DNA of 64,000 bases, from NCBI GenBank assembly GCA_021613535.1, contig CP075492.1:2294001-2358000 (forward strand), in the 5' to 3' direction. The DNA comes from Adineta vaga (Eukaryota > Rotifera). Position numbers and translations under genes: made by a program. How positions within the stretch are numbered: the first letter of the stretch is position 1; every line of letters starts with the position of its first letter. This document shows, piece by piece, positions 22,701 through 33,925 of the stretch. The notes under the pieces were generated by a model. It saw only the letters and a program-made list of their open reading frames with translations, did not search any database and was not told where the DNA came from.

Positions 22701-23970
22701 CGAAAACAAGTGTACACGATATGGAATCTCGCCTACAACTTGAACATAACCTGCGAAAATAAGAGAAAGGTGAATTAATATCTTCTTTTTTTTCGTCAAT
22801 ATGGTTCGCTTACCTTCAGCTGTGGTCGATGTTATATCAGCCGAACGATAACTATAAGAGAGAATACGACACTCTCGATAAACATCTTCGTCTATTTCAA
22901 ATTCTACACGATAATCAACCGCTGCCTTCTTGTGTATTTCAATTGTTTCACATCCAGTAAAATTTCCAGCTTCGAGCAATTTTTCGTCGGCAGCTTCTAA
23001 ACGTTCATGAAATACTGCCAAAGGACCAATTTCATTTGCTCGTTTTCCTAAATTGAATATTTCAAAATAGTGGATATTTTAAAAATGAATATTAATGTGT
23101 CATACCAACACGAAGACGTTCTTTTCCCTTGAGTTGACGTGACATAATTACAACAGCAGGATCATGATTTTCTTCACCAAAGATTCGTAAACGAAATAAT
23201 GGCGATGCATTCATGTCTGTTTCATCTTGAAGTATAGCCCGATATGATCTTGTACAATTAGGATTAGTACAAGCAGCACAAAACCAGAAATAGCTGCACG
23301 AATGTTTTCTTTCGCCTTCTTTGATATGTTTATTTCCGAAGCGTAACACACATGTAATGCCGCATGTTTTTTTCATTTTATCGTCAAATATTTCGGTCCA
23401 GTCATCATTCAACTTGGTTTGTGTATAACTAAATGCAGCTTTCCATTCGCTGGCAGTTAAGACAAACGATGTTTCAGTAACATCTGAACCATCGACAAGG
23501 TTATCATTGTCCTTTGCTTCTTTATGAAAACGCGTCTTTGGATGTTCAGGGAGTGGTTCTGATGTAATGCAGTGTAAGTCTGAATTGCCTTTTTTTTTAT
23601 TACATTTTTTCTTTGCTCCATTGATATCATTACCTTCTCCGTTTATATTTATAATTCTATCTTGTGGTTTTAGTTTGTTGTCAACAAGTGGCCTAATATC
23701 CTGACGTTCCAAATTCCAGACATTATACAAAGAATGCCGTAATTGTTCAGTATGATTAATTTTTGCTTTTTTAGGATGATTAACTTTTAATTGTTCGATA
23801 ACTTCATACCAAAGAGAAGTTGATAATTTTGTTACATCATTCAAACGCCACGTTTCACCTTCAAGTTCATTAATACGTGATCCAAGAGATGCAATAGCAA
23901 CTGCTAATTGTTCCACAGTAAATATTGACCAAATATTTTCTTTATTTGCTTTTGATTTTACTTTATTCAT
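19709..23970 (-). CDS. MULE-like transposase fused to a USP-like cysteine peptidase
   Basis: Ten exons: 23970-23106, 23047-22814, 22750-21373, 21319-21236, 21184-20970, 20930/20920-20816 (start best read as 20920), 20753-20381, 20339-20166, 20111-19935 and 19877-19709. Phases match throughout, giving about 1257 codons. The N-terminus has a Cys-rich DNA-binding-like module (FWFCAACTNPNC, later H-D). The transposase core has VHVDATSG, FFVIDFSAAL, a CxxH motif (LCCCHVIH) and SNAVIESYF, a D-D-E layout. A Ser/acidic linker follows. The last exons look like a C19 peptidase: a Cys box (TLTCALDSALFSLYF), an LPPIL-like strand (CHPPIIIASIKP) and a His box (SAHFTATVIG, then YYYFDD). One lesion is visible: an in-frame TAG at 20673-20671, soon after the Cys box. 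Peptidase-bearing MULEs are known (Ulp1 type), but a C19-like module is unusual. Confidence 0.7.
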
Positions 23971-24624
23971 TGTTTTACTATCACAAATATAGACAAATTA
24001 TCAAGAACAAATTTTACCTGATTAAATAAGACTGGTGATTCAAATTATGATTCCATGAAATTTTTTGTATTGGTTGATCAACTGAGAATATATTTATATG
24101 AAATACTTTTTTTCTCGGTATTTATATCATTCAGAAATTTTTCATCATCAATCATAATCTCGATACGATCATTCCCAACATATCTTTATTAACATACAAT
24201 GAGCAGAATCACCTATCCATCTCAATTGATTATTGATCATAGTTTGGGATATCGCTTTGATCATCAATCATATACGATCGCTATCTGTCATGACACACAA
24301 TGTGACAGAAAAGAGTATCCCCTCCCCTTTTATCCACATATATACGGATGAATTCTATTTGTTTTTCAATTAACAGTTAAAAGAAGCACCTATCTTCTCT
24401 ATAGATATACCTCGGGTAACGAAAGTCTAAAGCTGCATAGAAAATATATGATCAGAGCAATAAAGATAAGATGCCAAAGTAACAATATGAATACACAAAT
24501 TCCAAAAAAAGCCGCCCTTTGTAACAAGATGTCACTTCTACGAATACTCTTATTCTTCTGATGTTCTACTATTATAAAAGCAAGGAATAAAACATTCAAA
24601 AATAATTTCAGTTGATTTTTTTTT

Positions 24625-25735
24625 CGAGTTATTTCGAAAAAATAATTCGTAAAATATCACCTCAAAATATCGTTTAAAATATTTATTTTGAAAATACAAT
24701 TAATTTAAAAAAGATTATTTATTTAAAATAAAACTATTCAAAAAAATTATTTTTTACAAATTTCATTCATAAATATCATCTAGAATTAAAATAAAATTAT
24801 TTTTATGTTCAAAAACAAAAAATTTAATAAATTCCGCCATATATTGCATTTTTATTATTTATTGGTTGAAACAATACAACCAATCAGATTTTAGCTAGCT
24901 AACTTCATCTCATATGTATGACTCATCGATGCAACAAATATATCTTTCATTTGTGAAAAAAAATGACATCTTTTTTTTTCTTAATTTTTTATGGTTGACT
25001 TGAATTAGCCAATCAGTGACGTTGCTATAGGTGACTATAGCATGTTGTTATAAATTAGTACTTTTCTCGGTGATGGATCCATCAAAATTGGTGAATGAGA
25101 TGTGGAATCGGTAGCGCTCATCGAGATCTATCTGGAACCGTTGAGATTAGTTCTCGAAGCGGCTTGGAATCTGATTTCCGAGAAAAATACGAGGTTACAG
25201 TATTTTTTGGACGGTTCTCGGCATTAAATTGGTTATTTGGGGGGTTTCCGAAGGGTTCCAGGGGAAAATAATATGTGCAATCGATAGAGCAGCTCGAGAT
25301 CTATCTAGAACCATTGAGAACAGAGTTGGAACCAGTCGTTGGCCGAATCCCAGAAGGTTCTACGAAATTTTTTGGAGTTTTTGACAGTTTTTTGGGTTTT
25401 TGAGGGGTTTGGGAACAGATATCAGGAAAAATAATGTGTGCAATCGATAGAGCTCGTTAAGATCTATCTGGAACCAGAGCGGTTAGAGTTGGAACCAGTC
25501 GTTGGCCGAATCCCAGTAGGATTTACCAAAATATTGTAACATTTTTACCGTTTTTTACCAGTATTTTGGGTTTTTCAGGGGTTTGAAAGGAGATATTGAA
25601 ATTTGTTTTTTTTGGAATCGATAGAGCTCGTCGAGATCTACTTGGAACCAGTGAGATCAGAGTTGGAACCAGTCGTTGGCCGAATCGTAGAGGAAAAAAC
25701 TCGAATCCTATACTAAGATATCCTACGTCAAAATA
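24625..25735 (-). repeat. right ~1.1-kb terminal inverted repeat
   Basis: Reverse complement of 14646-15745, with the same subrepeats in mirror order and the outermost one ending near 25686. The outer boundary is at TCCTACGTCAAA. The transposase-peptidase gene starts about 650 bp inside this repeat, so its promoter may lie within or next to the TIR. Confidence 0.85.
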
Positions 25736-26532
25736 ATAGGGAAAAAAAACATTCTTATCAGAAAATATCTTTTGTAGAATTTGTTGTTGTTCATGGTATA
25801 ACGGAGTTTTGTTTGTTGAATCTAATGAAATTAATCACAATAGTAAACTAATCGAAAAGAGTTGTTAAATCAATCGTTTTTATAACAACCGCAAAAGAAT
25901 TGATCTTAATCATACGTATTATTTTTTAGTTTTTCTCAACAAACATGATGTTTGTTTTCTAAGACAGATATTTTATTCATATTTGTATATTAATTCAAAT
26001 AGTTAGAAGAAATAGGAATGATGGATTATTCAGTCAAATATCTTTTTAATATTGAATCATATACAGTAAATGTTTTTTTTTCTCATCTAACTTTTTCTCT
26101 CAGCCGTCCCCTGCTCATTATAAATAAGTAAACTGGAGTGTACTTTCATTACGGTTTATATGAGGTTATAATAATTCTAAAATTCATTGATACTCCATAA
26201 TATTCTGACGTCAATTATTCAGATGTAGAAAGGTATGAAGCAGGTTTATAGATTTATATAGAAATGTGTATGAGACTGAATATTGGCTTGTTTTGGTTGT
26301 CTTAAAAGTTACCGCTAGCTTTTAGAAATATACTGTTCCTAAATATTCTTGGGAATTCTTCTTTTTTTTATAAATGTGACAATGGAAAAAGAGATAATTG
26401 GAAAGTAAATTTGATCATCGATATTTAATGAGTTTGTTTGACGCGTTGATTAGATTGTTGAAGCAAAAGATCGTTGCAATAATGAATGACTCATATAATT
26501 AGATTCTTTCATGGGCAATATTTTGAGAACAA
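25736..26532. other. spacer between two mobile elements
   Basis: AT-rich, no coding signal on either strand. It contains the 12-bp ATGACTCATATA (26486-26497), repeated just beyond the right end of the Penelope-like element. Confidence 0.45.
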
Positions 26533-26715
26533 ATTGAATAGCTTTAACAGCAGCTTTAAATTTCATCAACATTGATGTAAATATCAATGAGAAAAAAAAA
26601 TCAAATAATAGTTTATTTGATATACAATAATTTATTGATAAATAAATAAATTAATATATAGAACAATATGAAAAAATGTCGACGTTTCGAGGAGAACTCC
26701 TCATTATCAAGACAA
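26533..26715 (+). repeat. left inverted repeat of Penelope-like element
   Basis: Starts TTGAATAGCTTTAACAGC and ends at CTCCTCATTATCAAGACAA. It matches the reverse complement of 29761-29942 almost completely. Its inner end holds a short hairpin (GAGGAG/CTCCTC with a 2-nt loop) next to a CGTTTC/GAAACG word. Confidence 0.9.
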
Positions 26716-26962
26716 GATGTTAAATGATTCACAAACAAAGGAATGAGAAAAAAACACACATATTCTATCTCCAATCAAAACTTTCACGAACACCTTCACG
26801 ATGAATTTTATCTATTTCCATTCACTTTCACATCAATTTTACTTCACGACAGCTTATTCACAAACATTCTATTCGAGACGAAACGTACGAATACTTTTCT
26901 TTTCTTTTTCGTTTCTTTCTCTTTTTCTTTCATCTCAATGAGTCACTAAACATATGATCTAG

Positions 26963-29560
26963 ATTTGTAAACTGTTAGCAAGAAGACTTGATGATACTTT
27001 CGCTATCATTGAAAAAGATGCAAATATTGATAAAATCCTTGATATTTTAAATAGTTTTGATAATTGTATCGTATTTACATTTGAAGAAGAAGTCAATAAT
27101 TCTCTACCTTTTCTTGACATTCATATCACTAGATTATCTAACAATATCATTATTAATAATAAAACAAATACACCTATAGTTAATGTAAATCATCAACAAC
27201 GTGATGAATCAATACAAAATAATGGATCAAACGATAATTCATCAAATAAATTGAATAACACTTCGAATAATACTCTTAATCGTAATACATCTCATCACAA
27301 TCCAGCAAATAACGCATTTATTAACACATTTAGAAAACCAAAAGAAAAACGACGAACTAATTCGATTAATAAAACTAATATTAATTCAACAAATATTGAT
27401 ATTAATATATCTAATAATAATAAAACGAATACTTTTAAAAAGAATCAAACTAACCTTTCCAATATCGAATCATCACTTGATAATATACCAAATATTATTT
27501 CATCTAGTAATTCTAATAACATGTCAAATAATTCTCTTCATCGTAACATATATCATCATAATTCAAAAATCAACTCTTTTATTGACACAATCTTGAAATC
27601 TAAACAAAAATTACTTACTAATACAAGTAATAGAGCAAATAATGCTTCAACAATTAACAATAATATTAATAACAATAATATCATATCTGATATCAATTTA
27701 ACAGACAGCATATTATTGAATAATTCCAACAACAACTCAACTAACACATCTAATCCAAATCCCGTTACAAACTCGTTAGAAAATTCAAATAAAGAATCGG
27801 TTGGTAATACATTATTTGTAATAAATAATAATTCTCCAAACAATAAGAATAATACTTCAAATGATATAAATTTGATCAATTTGACATCAAAAATAGATAA
27901 TAATTCACATATCAATAATAAAAACATATCCAACATAGATTGTCCAAACACAACGACGATGATTAACATCAACAAGAAACCAACCAATAGATCCAATACT
28001 AAATTGTTTCAAAATTTAAGAATAGATTCTGATAAGAAATTAATTACTAAATGTTGTAATATAAATAACATGAATTTTGTTGATATTATAAACTCAAATT
28101 CAAACAATGTAAATCGAAATAGTTCCATCGTAAACTCTAACATTACTTCTACAGTTATTCCTGATAATAAAATAAATAATAGTCTTCTAATGAATCCAAA
28201 TAATATTGAATCGAATATTCCTGATCTATCAGTTTTGAGTAATATAAATACCATTCAATTAACCATTAATACTAATAATAATCAATCACGTGAATATACA
28301 AATGTTAATATAGATTGTAGCTCTTCTAATGTATTGTACAATAAATCAGTAAAATTTTCTATTATCAATTCAATTGATAATTTTCAGATGAATAATTCTA
28401 ATAACACATCAATTTTTGAAAAAGTTGAATCGTTGAGTGAAATAATTAAAGTTCCTAATAATACACTACCTTCATGTTCAGCCAATAATTCAATCTATAA
28501 TTTGACAACAATTAATACACATAATATAAATACATTGAATTTCACGAATTCTTTCTCAACGACGATCTATAGAAAACCAACATATTCAGGTTTAATTACA
28601 AAATGGAAATCATATGTTCCTCACTCTTATAAAGTCAGTACCATAAGTAGTATGGTATACAGAGCCATCAGAATTTGTTCTTCATATCAAGCAATGCATG
28701 ATGAATTTGAATTCATAGAGTTTGTAGGTAAACAGAATGGATATCCAATAGGTTTCATAAGATCTCAAATTCGTAAGACGTTCAACAGATATTACGATAA
28801 AACCAATGCAACACAAGCAAATCAATCAAAAAAAGAAGAAAGAGAGAATTTTTTAGATAATTTATCTAATAAAAGACACATTTTTCTTGATTTACCTTTT
28901 GTCGGAAAACCAACGAATATCTTCAAAAAACAAATTACTAGAATAGTAAAAACCATAGATCCTAAAATTAATCTTCAACCTATCCAGAGACCACCTGCAA
29001 CTTTATCACAATACTTTCCTATAAAAGATCAGATACCAAAATTGCTTAAATCGAGGGTTGTATATAAAATTGATTGTACAGATTGTAATGCTACTTACAT
29101 AGGTAAAACAATTCGACATGTTAATAAGAGACTTCTTGAACATGGAGCAGAATTTAATGAAGTAGTTGAAACCAATAGTAATTCGATAACAACAATAGAC
29201 ATATCACCGACACTACGACGATCAAAAAGAAATATAAATAAAACTGTAAATTATTTTCCTAAATTACCTAACATAGAACCTAATCTTGAACAGCTTAAAA
29301 TATCTCAGTCATCTGTCAAACAACATGAAATTAACTATCAACATAGAATAAATTGGAATAATTTTGATTTAATTGCGAGAGATAATAAAAACTATCAATT
29401 ACTAATTAAGGAATCATTGTTAATTAATATTCTAAAACCAGCCTTAAATAGAACCACTACATCAGCACCTCTAATAATTTATCCAGAAGGATTAAAATCT
29501 TATAAACCTAAAGTCAAGATTAAATCGACGGGTGATTCATCGTCAGTGGATGGATCTTAG
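26963..29560 (+). pseudogene. Penelope-like RT (C-terminal part) plus GIY-YIG, with Asn-rich insertion
   Basis: The frame is open from just after a TAG at 26960 to the stop at 29558. It opens with RRLDDTFAII, matching the YxDD-type motif region of Penelope RTs, then FTFEEEVNNSLPFLDIHI, the usual next block. Where the protein should continue at once into the strand TTIYRKPTYSG, it carries ~465 residues of Asn/Ser/Ile-rich low-complexity sequence (about 27150-28545). The RT thumb region (ITKWKSYVPHSYK) and the GIY-YIG module (VVYKIDCTDCNATYIGKTIR, with a downstream LLEHG) follow. The N-terminal RT motifs are absent. The insertion stays in frame despite being AAT-repeat-rich, and it resembles expanded trinucleotide sequence. 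Confidence 0.8.
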
Positions 29561-29760
29561 ATGTGTGTTAAACACGTTTTAGAATTCATCTTTGACGATG
29601 ATAGCTTTAGAATTTTTCTTTTTCTCAGTTACAACGTGGTAAGTCTACCTTTCCTTCGTCTTTTCTTTCGTTTCTGTCGTCTTCTGTTCTCTTCACATCA
29701 TTTCTCTCTGTCTCTTCTCACATATATCAAATTCTTTCTACATGCTTTATATCTACATAT

Positions 29761-29942
29761 TTGTCTTGATAATGAGGAGTTCTCCTCGAAACGTCGACAT
29801 TTTTTCATATTGTTCTATATATTAATTTATTTATTTATCAATAAATTATTGTATATCAAATAAACTATTATTTGATTTTTTTTTCTCATTGATATTTACA
29901 TCAATGTTGATGAAATTTAAAGCTGCTGTTAAAGCTATTCAA
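29761..29942 (-). repeat. right inverted repeat of Penelope-like element
   Basis: Inverted copy of 26533-26715, beginning TTGTCTTGATAATGAGGAG about 200 bp after the stop codon. The intervening 3' sequence is pyrimidine-rich (TTTCTTTCGTTTCTG-like). Confidence 0.9.
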
Positions 29943-31368
29943 AATGACTCATATATTTGTATAATAGATCAAATAGCTGTGCAGCAGATTGAGTAGCTAT
30001 AGCAAGTTGAGATAGCTGTAAGATCTTTAGATTACTGATGAATGACTTAAATAGCTGTGTGTAAGTTGCAAAGCGAAAAGAAAACAGAAGTGCAATCGTA
30101 TCCAACTGATCATTTTTTGTCAATTTAATTATAAAAAACAAATTTTATCTCCTTGAGAATGAGCCTAGATTGCAAAATAACTCATCTCAAACCGCATATC
30201 CCGCTTCAAAATACACATTTCACAGGAAAGCACGCAACGAATCGAGCCAAGATGATACACAGATAAATGCGGCAAAACAAACTTTCCCTATTAAATTACT
30301 TGTATATTATCCTCATTCATACCACAAATAGTTGTCCATAGAAAACTATTCAATGCGCGTCCAGTTTGATTTTACTCTGCGCATTGAAAAATCACTTTTT
30401 ATATCCAACAAACCCCAGATAGTCACACATACAAAAGCCTACTGGCATCTCTTCCACCCATATAAATCCATTTTTCTACAGGATCCGATAGGTGAAATAT
30501 ACAATGACCATATATATATATGGATTTTAAAATACAAGTTTCATTCTCCAGCATGTTCTATATGTGGAACATTTAACCACCAAAACTATGAATTTAAGAT
30601 CTGCAAGAAATCCGACAGAAATCCAGTTGGAATACAACAGTTGGTAATATTATCGGTTCCGACAACCAGATATCATAAGAAACGATAAAATCCTCGCCAG
30701 TCGGATTTTGTCGGTTCTCATCGGATCCGTCATCGGATTTATTGACCTGGGAATGCACATTTACATATATAACACTGCTAACATTCATGTAAACAGTGTA
30801 TACAAGTGATATAGCAAGTTGAAGAAATTTTATTTACTTTATAAAAGTAAATAATAAACAAATTAGTTACTTTACAAAAGTAAATAGTAAATAACCTATT
30901 TACCTATTTACTGGTAAAGTAAAAGTAAAGTGCCACCCCTACTATCGACACGAAAGAAGAAAAATATATTTCTTAATATTAAATAAAAGCCATATGAATA
31001 TAGAGTAGGTCATGATTCATAGGTGGTTCATGCATGTATTGTGCGCTAATCTATATATAGAAACACAAAAAAGAAAAGAGAACTATTTTTTTTCTCTTCT
31101 TCTACGCATTTGACTTGTTTTTTTCTAACGTACAGAACGCAAAACGGAGAAAAAAACAACGCCAATTTACTCCGTCAAAGGCTACAAGAAAAAGATCGTG
31201 GTTATATTGGTCTTCTCTGTCACATACATATTATTTTTATTTTCATTACTCGATTTTATATATGACAAGCCATCAAGACTTGGAATTTCGGAACTAAATT
31301 GTATTGAAGATTGATGAACAATTGCGTCACGTATACTTTTTACATTTAAAATCTATTTAGAATTTAAC
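29943..31368. other. spacer, no gene supported
   Basis: Two open frames here (30332-30688 on the plus strand, 30594-30788 on the minus strand) overlap on opposite strands and have no family resemblance, so they are treated as chance. Around 30690-30725 short inverted words (ATCCTCGCCAGTCGGAT) recur, and 30826-30945 is a simple repeat. Confidence 0.4.
30826..30945. repeat. GTAAA/TTTAC-rich inverted repeat ending in a hAT-like terminus
   Basis: Words AGTAAAT, TTTACTT and GGTAAAGTAAAAGTAAAG recur in both orientations. The block ends at GTGCCACCCCTA, whose complement TAGGGGTGGCAC resembles hAT termini. It may be one end of a non-autonomous hAT element; the other end was not found. Confidence 0.4.
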
Positions 31369-32742
31369 ATGTCAATATTTCAACCAAAAGAAGATTTTAA
31401 ATCATTATTTAAACCAAATTTATTTTCATCTATTGATGGTTTAAGAGCATTAGCAAGTTTATCTATAATCTATGTTCATATTTGTCAATTATTTGTTTTA
31501 TTTATCCCAATGTATCCAGCTAAAGAATGGTTTAATTATTTTTATTCAAATTCATTTTTATTCTCTATGATATTTGTCAATAGCTTGGAAATATTCTTTG
31601 TTATAAGTGGATTTTTATTAACATATTCTATATTAACAAATAAGAATAATAATGAAAATAATTTTTTTATTTTTATTTTAAAACGTTTATTACGTTATTA
31701 TCCTGGTTTAATATTAATGTTTCTATACATGTATTTATTTGGTGATTTAGAATTATCTTATTTAAAAAATTTCAAATCTACTGTTTCAAACTATTTGGTT
31801 CATCTATTATTCGTAGTAAATTATGTTAGATTTGATTCTTCATGGTTTTATTCATTACGTAATAATTGGTCAAATTGTGTTGATTTTCATGTATATATTA
31901 TGCTAACTTTCATACTTCGACTATTATGGATTAAATATAAATTAACATTAAAACAAATCATGAAAATTCTAATATGTTTATTAGTGTTATCTGTTATTAT
32001 CTGTTATTATTCGTTTGATTCATCAATAGAAATAATGAAAATTGGTACAAGATCACATCCATTTTATCAAACAAATTATAAACAATCGAAAGCATTATTT
32101 GATTTTTATAACTTAACATTTCCGATTAATAAATCGGAATTTATTGATCATTACAAATTATCGAATCTTGTTAAATTTTATGCACCAACACACGTACGTT
32201 ATGGTAGTTTTATTAGTGGTTCAATTCTAGCTACTAAATTATTAATTAATAAAGAAGAAAATTTTATTAATGAAAATAGAATTAGAAAATATTTTTATTG
32301 GATTTTATCTTTATTTTTATTTGTAATAATTAGTTTACGTCCAAATATGAATCAATCAGATCCACCAATAATTTTAATTTGTTCAATAAGACAATTAATA
32401 TCAATTGCTATTGCTTATATTTTATATACAACATTAGTAGATAAAAAATCTATTTATTATAATAAATATTTAAATACAATATTATCATCAAAAATTTTCA
32501 TACCAATATCAAAATCAAGTTATTTAGTTTATTTAATTCATTTACGTCTTATAACTGATTTAATTAATAATGAGCCATTAAGAAGAACGAAAAAATATCA
32601 TATTGATATAGCATCACCTATTTGTTTTCCATTTATATTGATTATATCACAAATAATAGCTGTTTGTTGGTATTGTCTTGTTGAACAACCATTCTTTCGA
32701 TTAACAAATAGATTACTCATAATATCAAAGAAAAATAAATAA
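31369..32742 (+). CDS. acyltransferase-3 family membrane protein (NRF-6/OafA-like)
   Basis: A single exon of 457 codons. Features of the family are present: SSIDGLRALASLSIIYVHI near the N-terminus, with the conserved His; FFVISGFLLTY followed by LKRLLRYYPGL; VRYGSFISGSILA in the middle; SSYLVYLIHL near the end; and EQPFFRL at the C-terminus. About ten hydrophobic segments are spaced along it. The family moves acyl groups onto extracytoplasmic or lipid-linked acceptors. Animal NRF-6 proteins usually have a large extracellular N-terminal domain, which is missing here, so the protein resembles the membrane core alone. There are no introns, unlike most genes in the window. The substrate cannot be predicted. 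Confidence 0.85.
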   Translation: MSIFQPKEDFKSLFKPNLFSSIDGLRALASLSIIYVHICQLFVLFIPMYPAKEWFNYFYSNSFLFSMIFVNSLEIFFVISGFLLTYSILTNKNNNENNFFIFILKRLLRYYPGLILMFLYMYLFGDLELSYLKNFKSTVSNYLVHLLFVVNYVRFDSSWFYSLRNNWSNCVDFHVYIMLTFILRLLWIKYKLTLKQIMKILICLLVLSVIICYYSFDSSIEIMKIGTRSHPFYQTNYKQSKALFDFYNLTFPINKSEFIDHYKLSNLVKFYAPTHVRYGSFISGSILATKLLINKEENFINENRIRKYFYWILSLFLFVIISLRPNMNQSDPPIILICSIRQLISIAIAYILYTTLVDKKSIYYNKYLNTILSSKIFIPISKSSYLVYLIHLRLITDLINNEPLRRTKKYHIDIASPICFPFILIISQIIAVCWYCLVEQPFFRLTNRLLIISKKNK

Positions 32743-32883
32743 TAACAATATCTTTTCTTTTGTTTCCATTAATTATTTACAATAAAAAAAGAATACATAC
32801 CCATGCTTTCTCTTGCCGAAATTTTAGTCATTTTATTGAGTTTTCGATCATAGGCAATGAATTTGATCATGAAGAAGTAGAGC

Positions 32884-32980
32884 AGGGTGGGTGACGGTGT
32901 AGGTGAGAGTAACAGTGTAAATATTCTCTTAACTCCGACCCATACTCACCCACACCCACACCCACACCCACACCCTCAAG
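32884..32980. repeat. telomere-like inverted repeat, 142 bp past the acyltransferase stop
   Basis: G-rich arm AGGGTGGGTGACGGTGTAGG and a C-rich arm of four CACCCA hexamers ending in CACCCTCAAG, with about 40 bp between. The C-rich arm is the longest clean run of the TGTGGG hexamer complement in the window. Confidence 0.8.
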
Positions 32981-33925
32981 ATTTGAAAACCATTTTTACG
33001 ACAAGACTTGTCTCGTTTGTTTCCGAGAGAGAAAAAGATTAATATGATTTTTCATCGAGACTCAGTACAGATGGATTATTTAATATGAAGTTACTTGAAA
33101 CAGCAATTAAATAAAACAAAAATTAAAACTCTTAATGAACTGAAAAAAGACTTTTGCGGGAGTAGACAAAAATGAATCAAGTCTATATTGATAAAGTATT
33201 AGCGTTCTAGCCTACAAGAGTTTTTCGAATATATAAGGCTCGGGGCTTTCATGTAGAACATCATTTGAAATTGTAACTTGTGTTATTATTTTTTATACGA
33301 GACATAAAACGGTCAAAATCAAGGTGACCATGGTGTACGTATACTATATCATAACGATACCTTCATTAATTGATATTTTCTATGATTATTCTATATAAAT
33401 ATGGTTAAATTCCTGGATTTTCAAAATTTTCAAATGATCTAACATCACCAATTTTATTTTTGATAGTCATCTTTGTTAGTGTAAGATAAGAAAGTTAACA
33501 GTAACTTAGCTGTAGAATAAAAGATTTCAAGTGCTTCAAACCATTTTCTTTTTTCATCTATTTAGTTGATATAATGTAAAAGTAACACAAGCAGGTAGAG
33601 AAAATATAAGATTTTAACTGAGCTCAGCAAGTAAAAGTTGAAATATGCAGAGAAAAATATTTGCCTTTTTGAAACAACATAAATCAAGACATACACCTCT
33701 CTCTCTCTCTTCTATTAGCAGTAAGATATTAAGATAGACAGTCAGTTTTCAGTTGTGTCTTACTGACTAATATTATAAAAAACACTTAAAAAAACTTCCT
33801 ACGTTTCGAAAGATTGCTGATCTGACATAAATAAACAAATAAGATTTTTAGGTTTGATCAGAATTTTAGATTTAACTACATCGGATCAGATTAAATGTGT
33901 TATCCTGTCTACTTTTAAAAATATA
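32981..33925. other. spacer upstream of the dehydrogenase gene
   Basis: AT-rich, with a short (CT)n run near 33700. No protein-like frame is supported. Confidence 0.45.

Larger units (their letters stand above)
14646..25735 (-). mobile_element. ~11.1-kb MULE-like transposon with long TIRs and envelope-like cargo
   Basis: Two ~1.1-kb inverted repeats (14646-15745 and 24625-25735) bound a region whose three genes are all on the minus strand. Starting next to the right repeat, these are a ten-exon transposase-peptidase fusion, a small membrane protein, and a large membrane glycoprotein. The repeats are nearly identical where compared: over one 78-bp segment starting at 15421 I count a single mismatch. 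Long TIRs are typical of Mutator-like elements, and the transposase has a compatible D, D, CxxH, E layout. No convincing 8-9 bp target duplication was seen. The outer ends are placed where the two repeats stop matching (TTTGACGTAGGATATC). Confidence 0.75.
26533..29942 (+). mobile_element. Penelope-like retroelement with inverted terminal repeats, RT 5'-truncated
   Basis: A ~183-bp repeat at 26533-26715 recurs inverted at 29761-29942. Inverted flanking repeats are a known configuration of Penelope-like elements. Between them lies one long frame with the end of a reverse transcriptase and a GIY-YIG nuclease. The 12-bp ATGACTCATATA flanks the element (26486-26497 and 29944-29955), a candidate target duplication, though the left copy lies 36 bp outside the repeat. 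The catalytic palm of the RT is missing, so this copy is not autonomous. Confidence 0.85.

Noticed and set aside
14600-25760. Target site duplication for the large inverted-repeat element
   Set aside because: Flanks share only ATAAT-like AT-rich words (GAGATAAT and AATAATAG), too weak to call.
27556-28254. Long minus-strand open frames opposite the Penelope ORF
   Set aside because: They mirror the AAT-rich low-complexity coding strand and have no domain; treated as shadows.
29761-29810. Hammerhead ribozyme in the Penelope terminal repeat
   Set aside because: A GAGGAG-TT-CTCCTC hairpin followed by GAAAC is present, but the required CUGANGA core is not seen before the stem; at most a degenerate remnant.
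30332-30788. Two overlapping opposite-strand frames between the Penelope element and the acyltransferase
   Set aside because: No family resemblance, and each is the shadow of the other; neither is supported.
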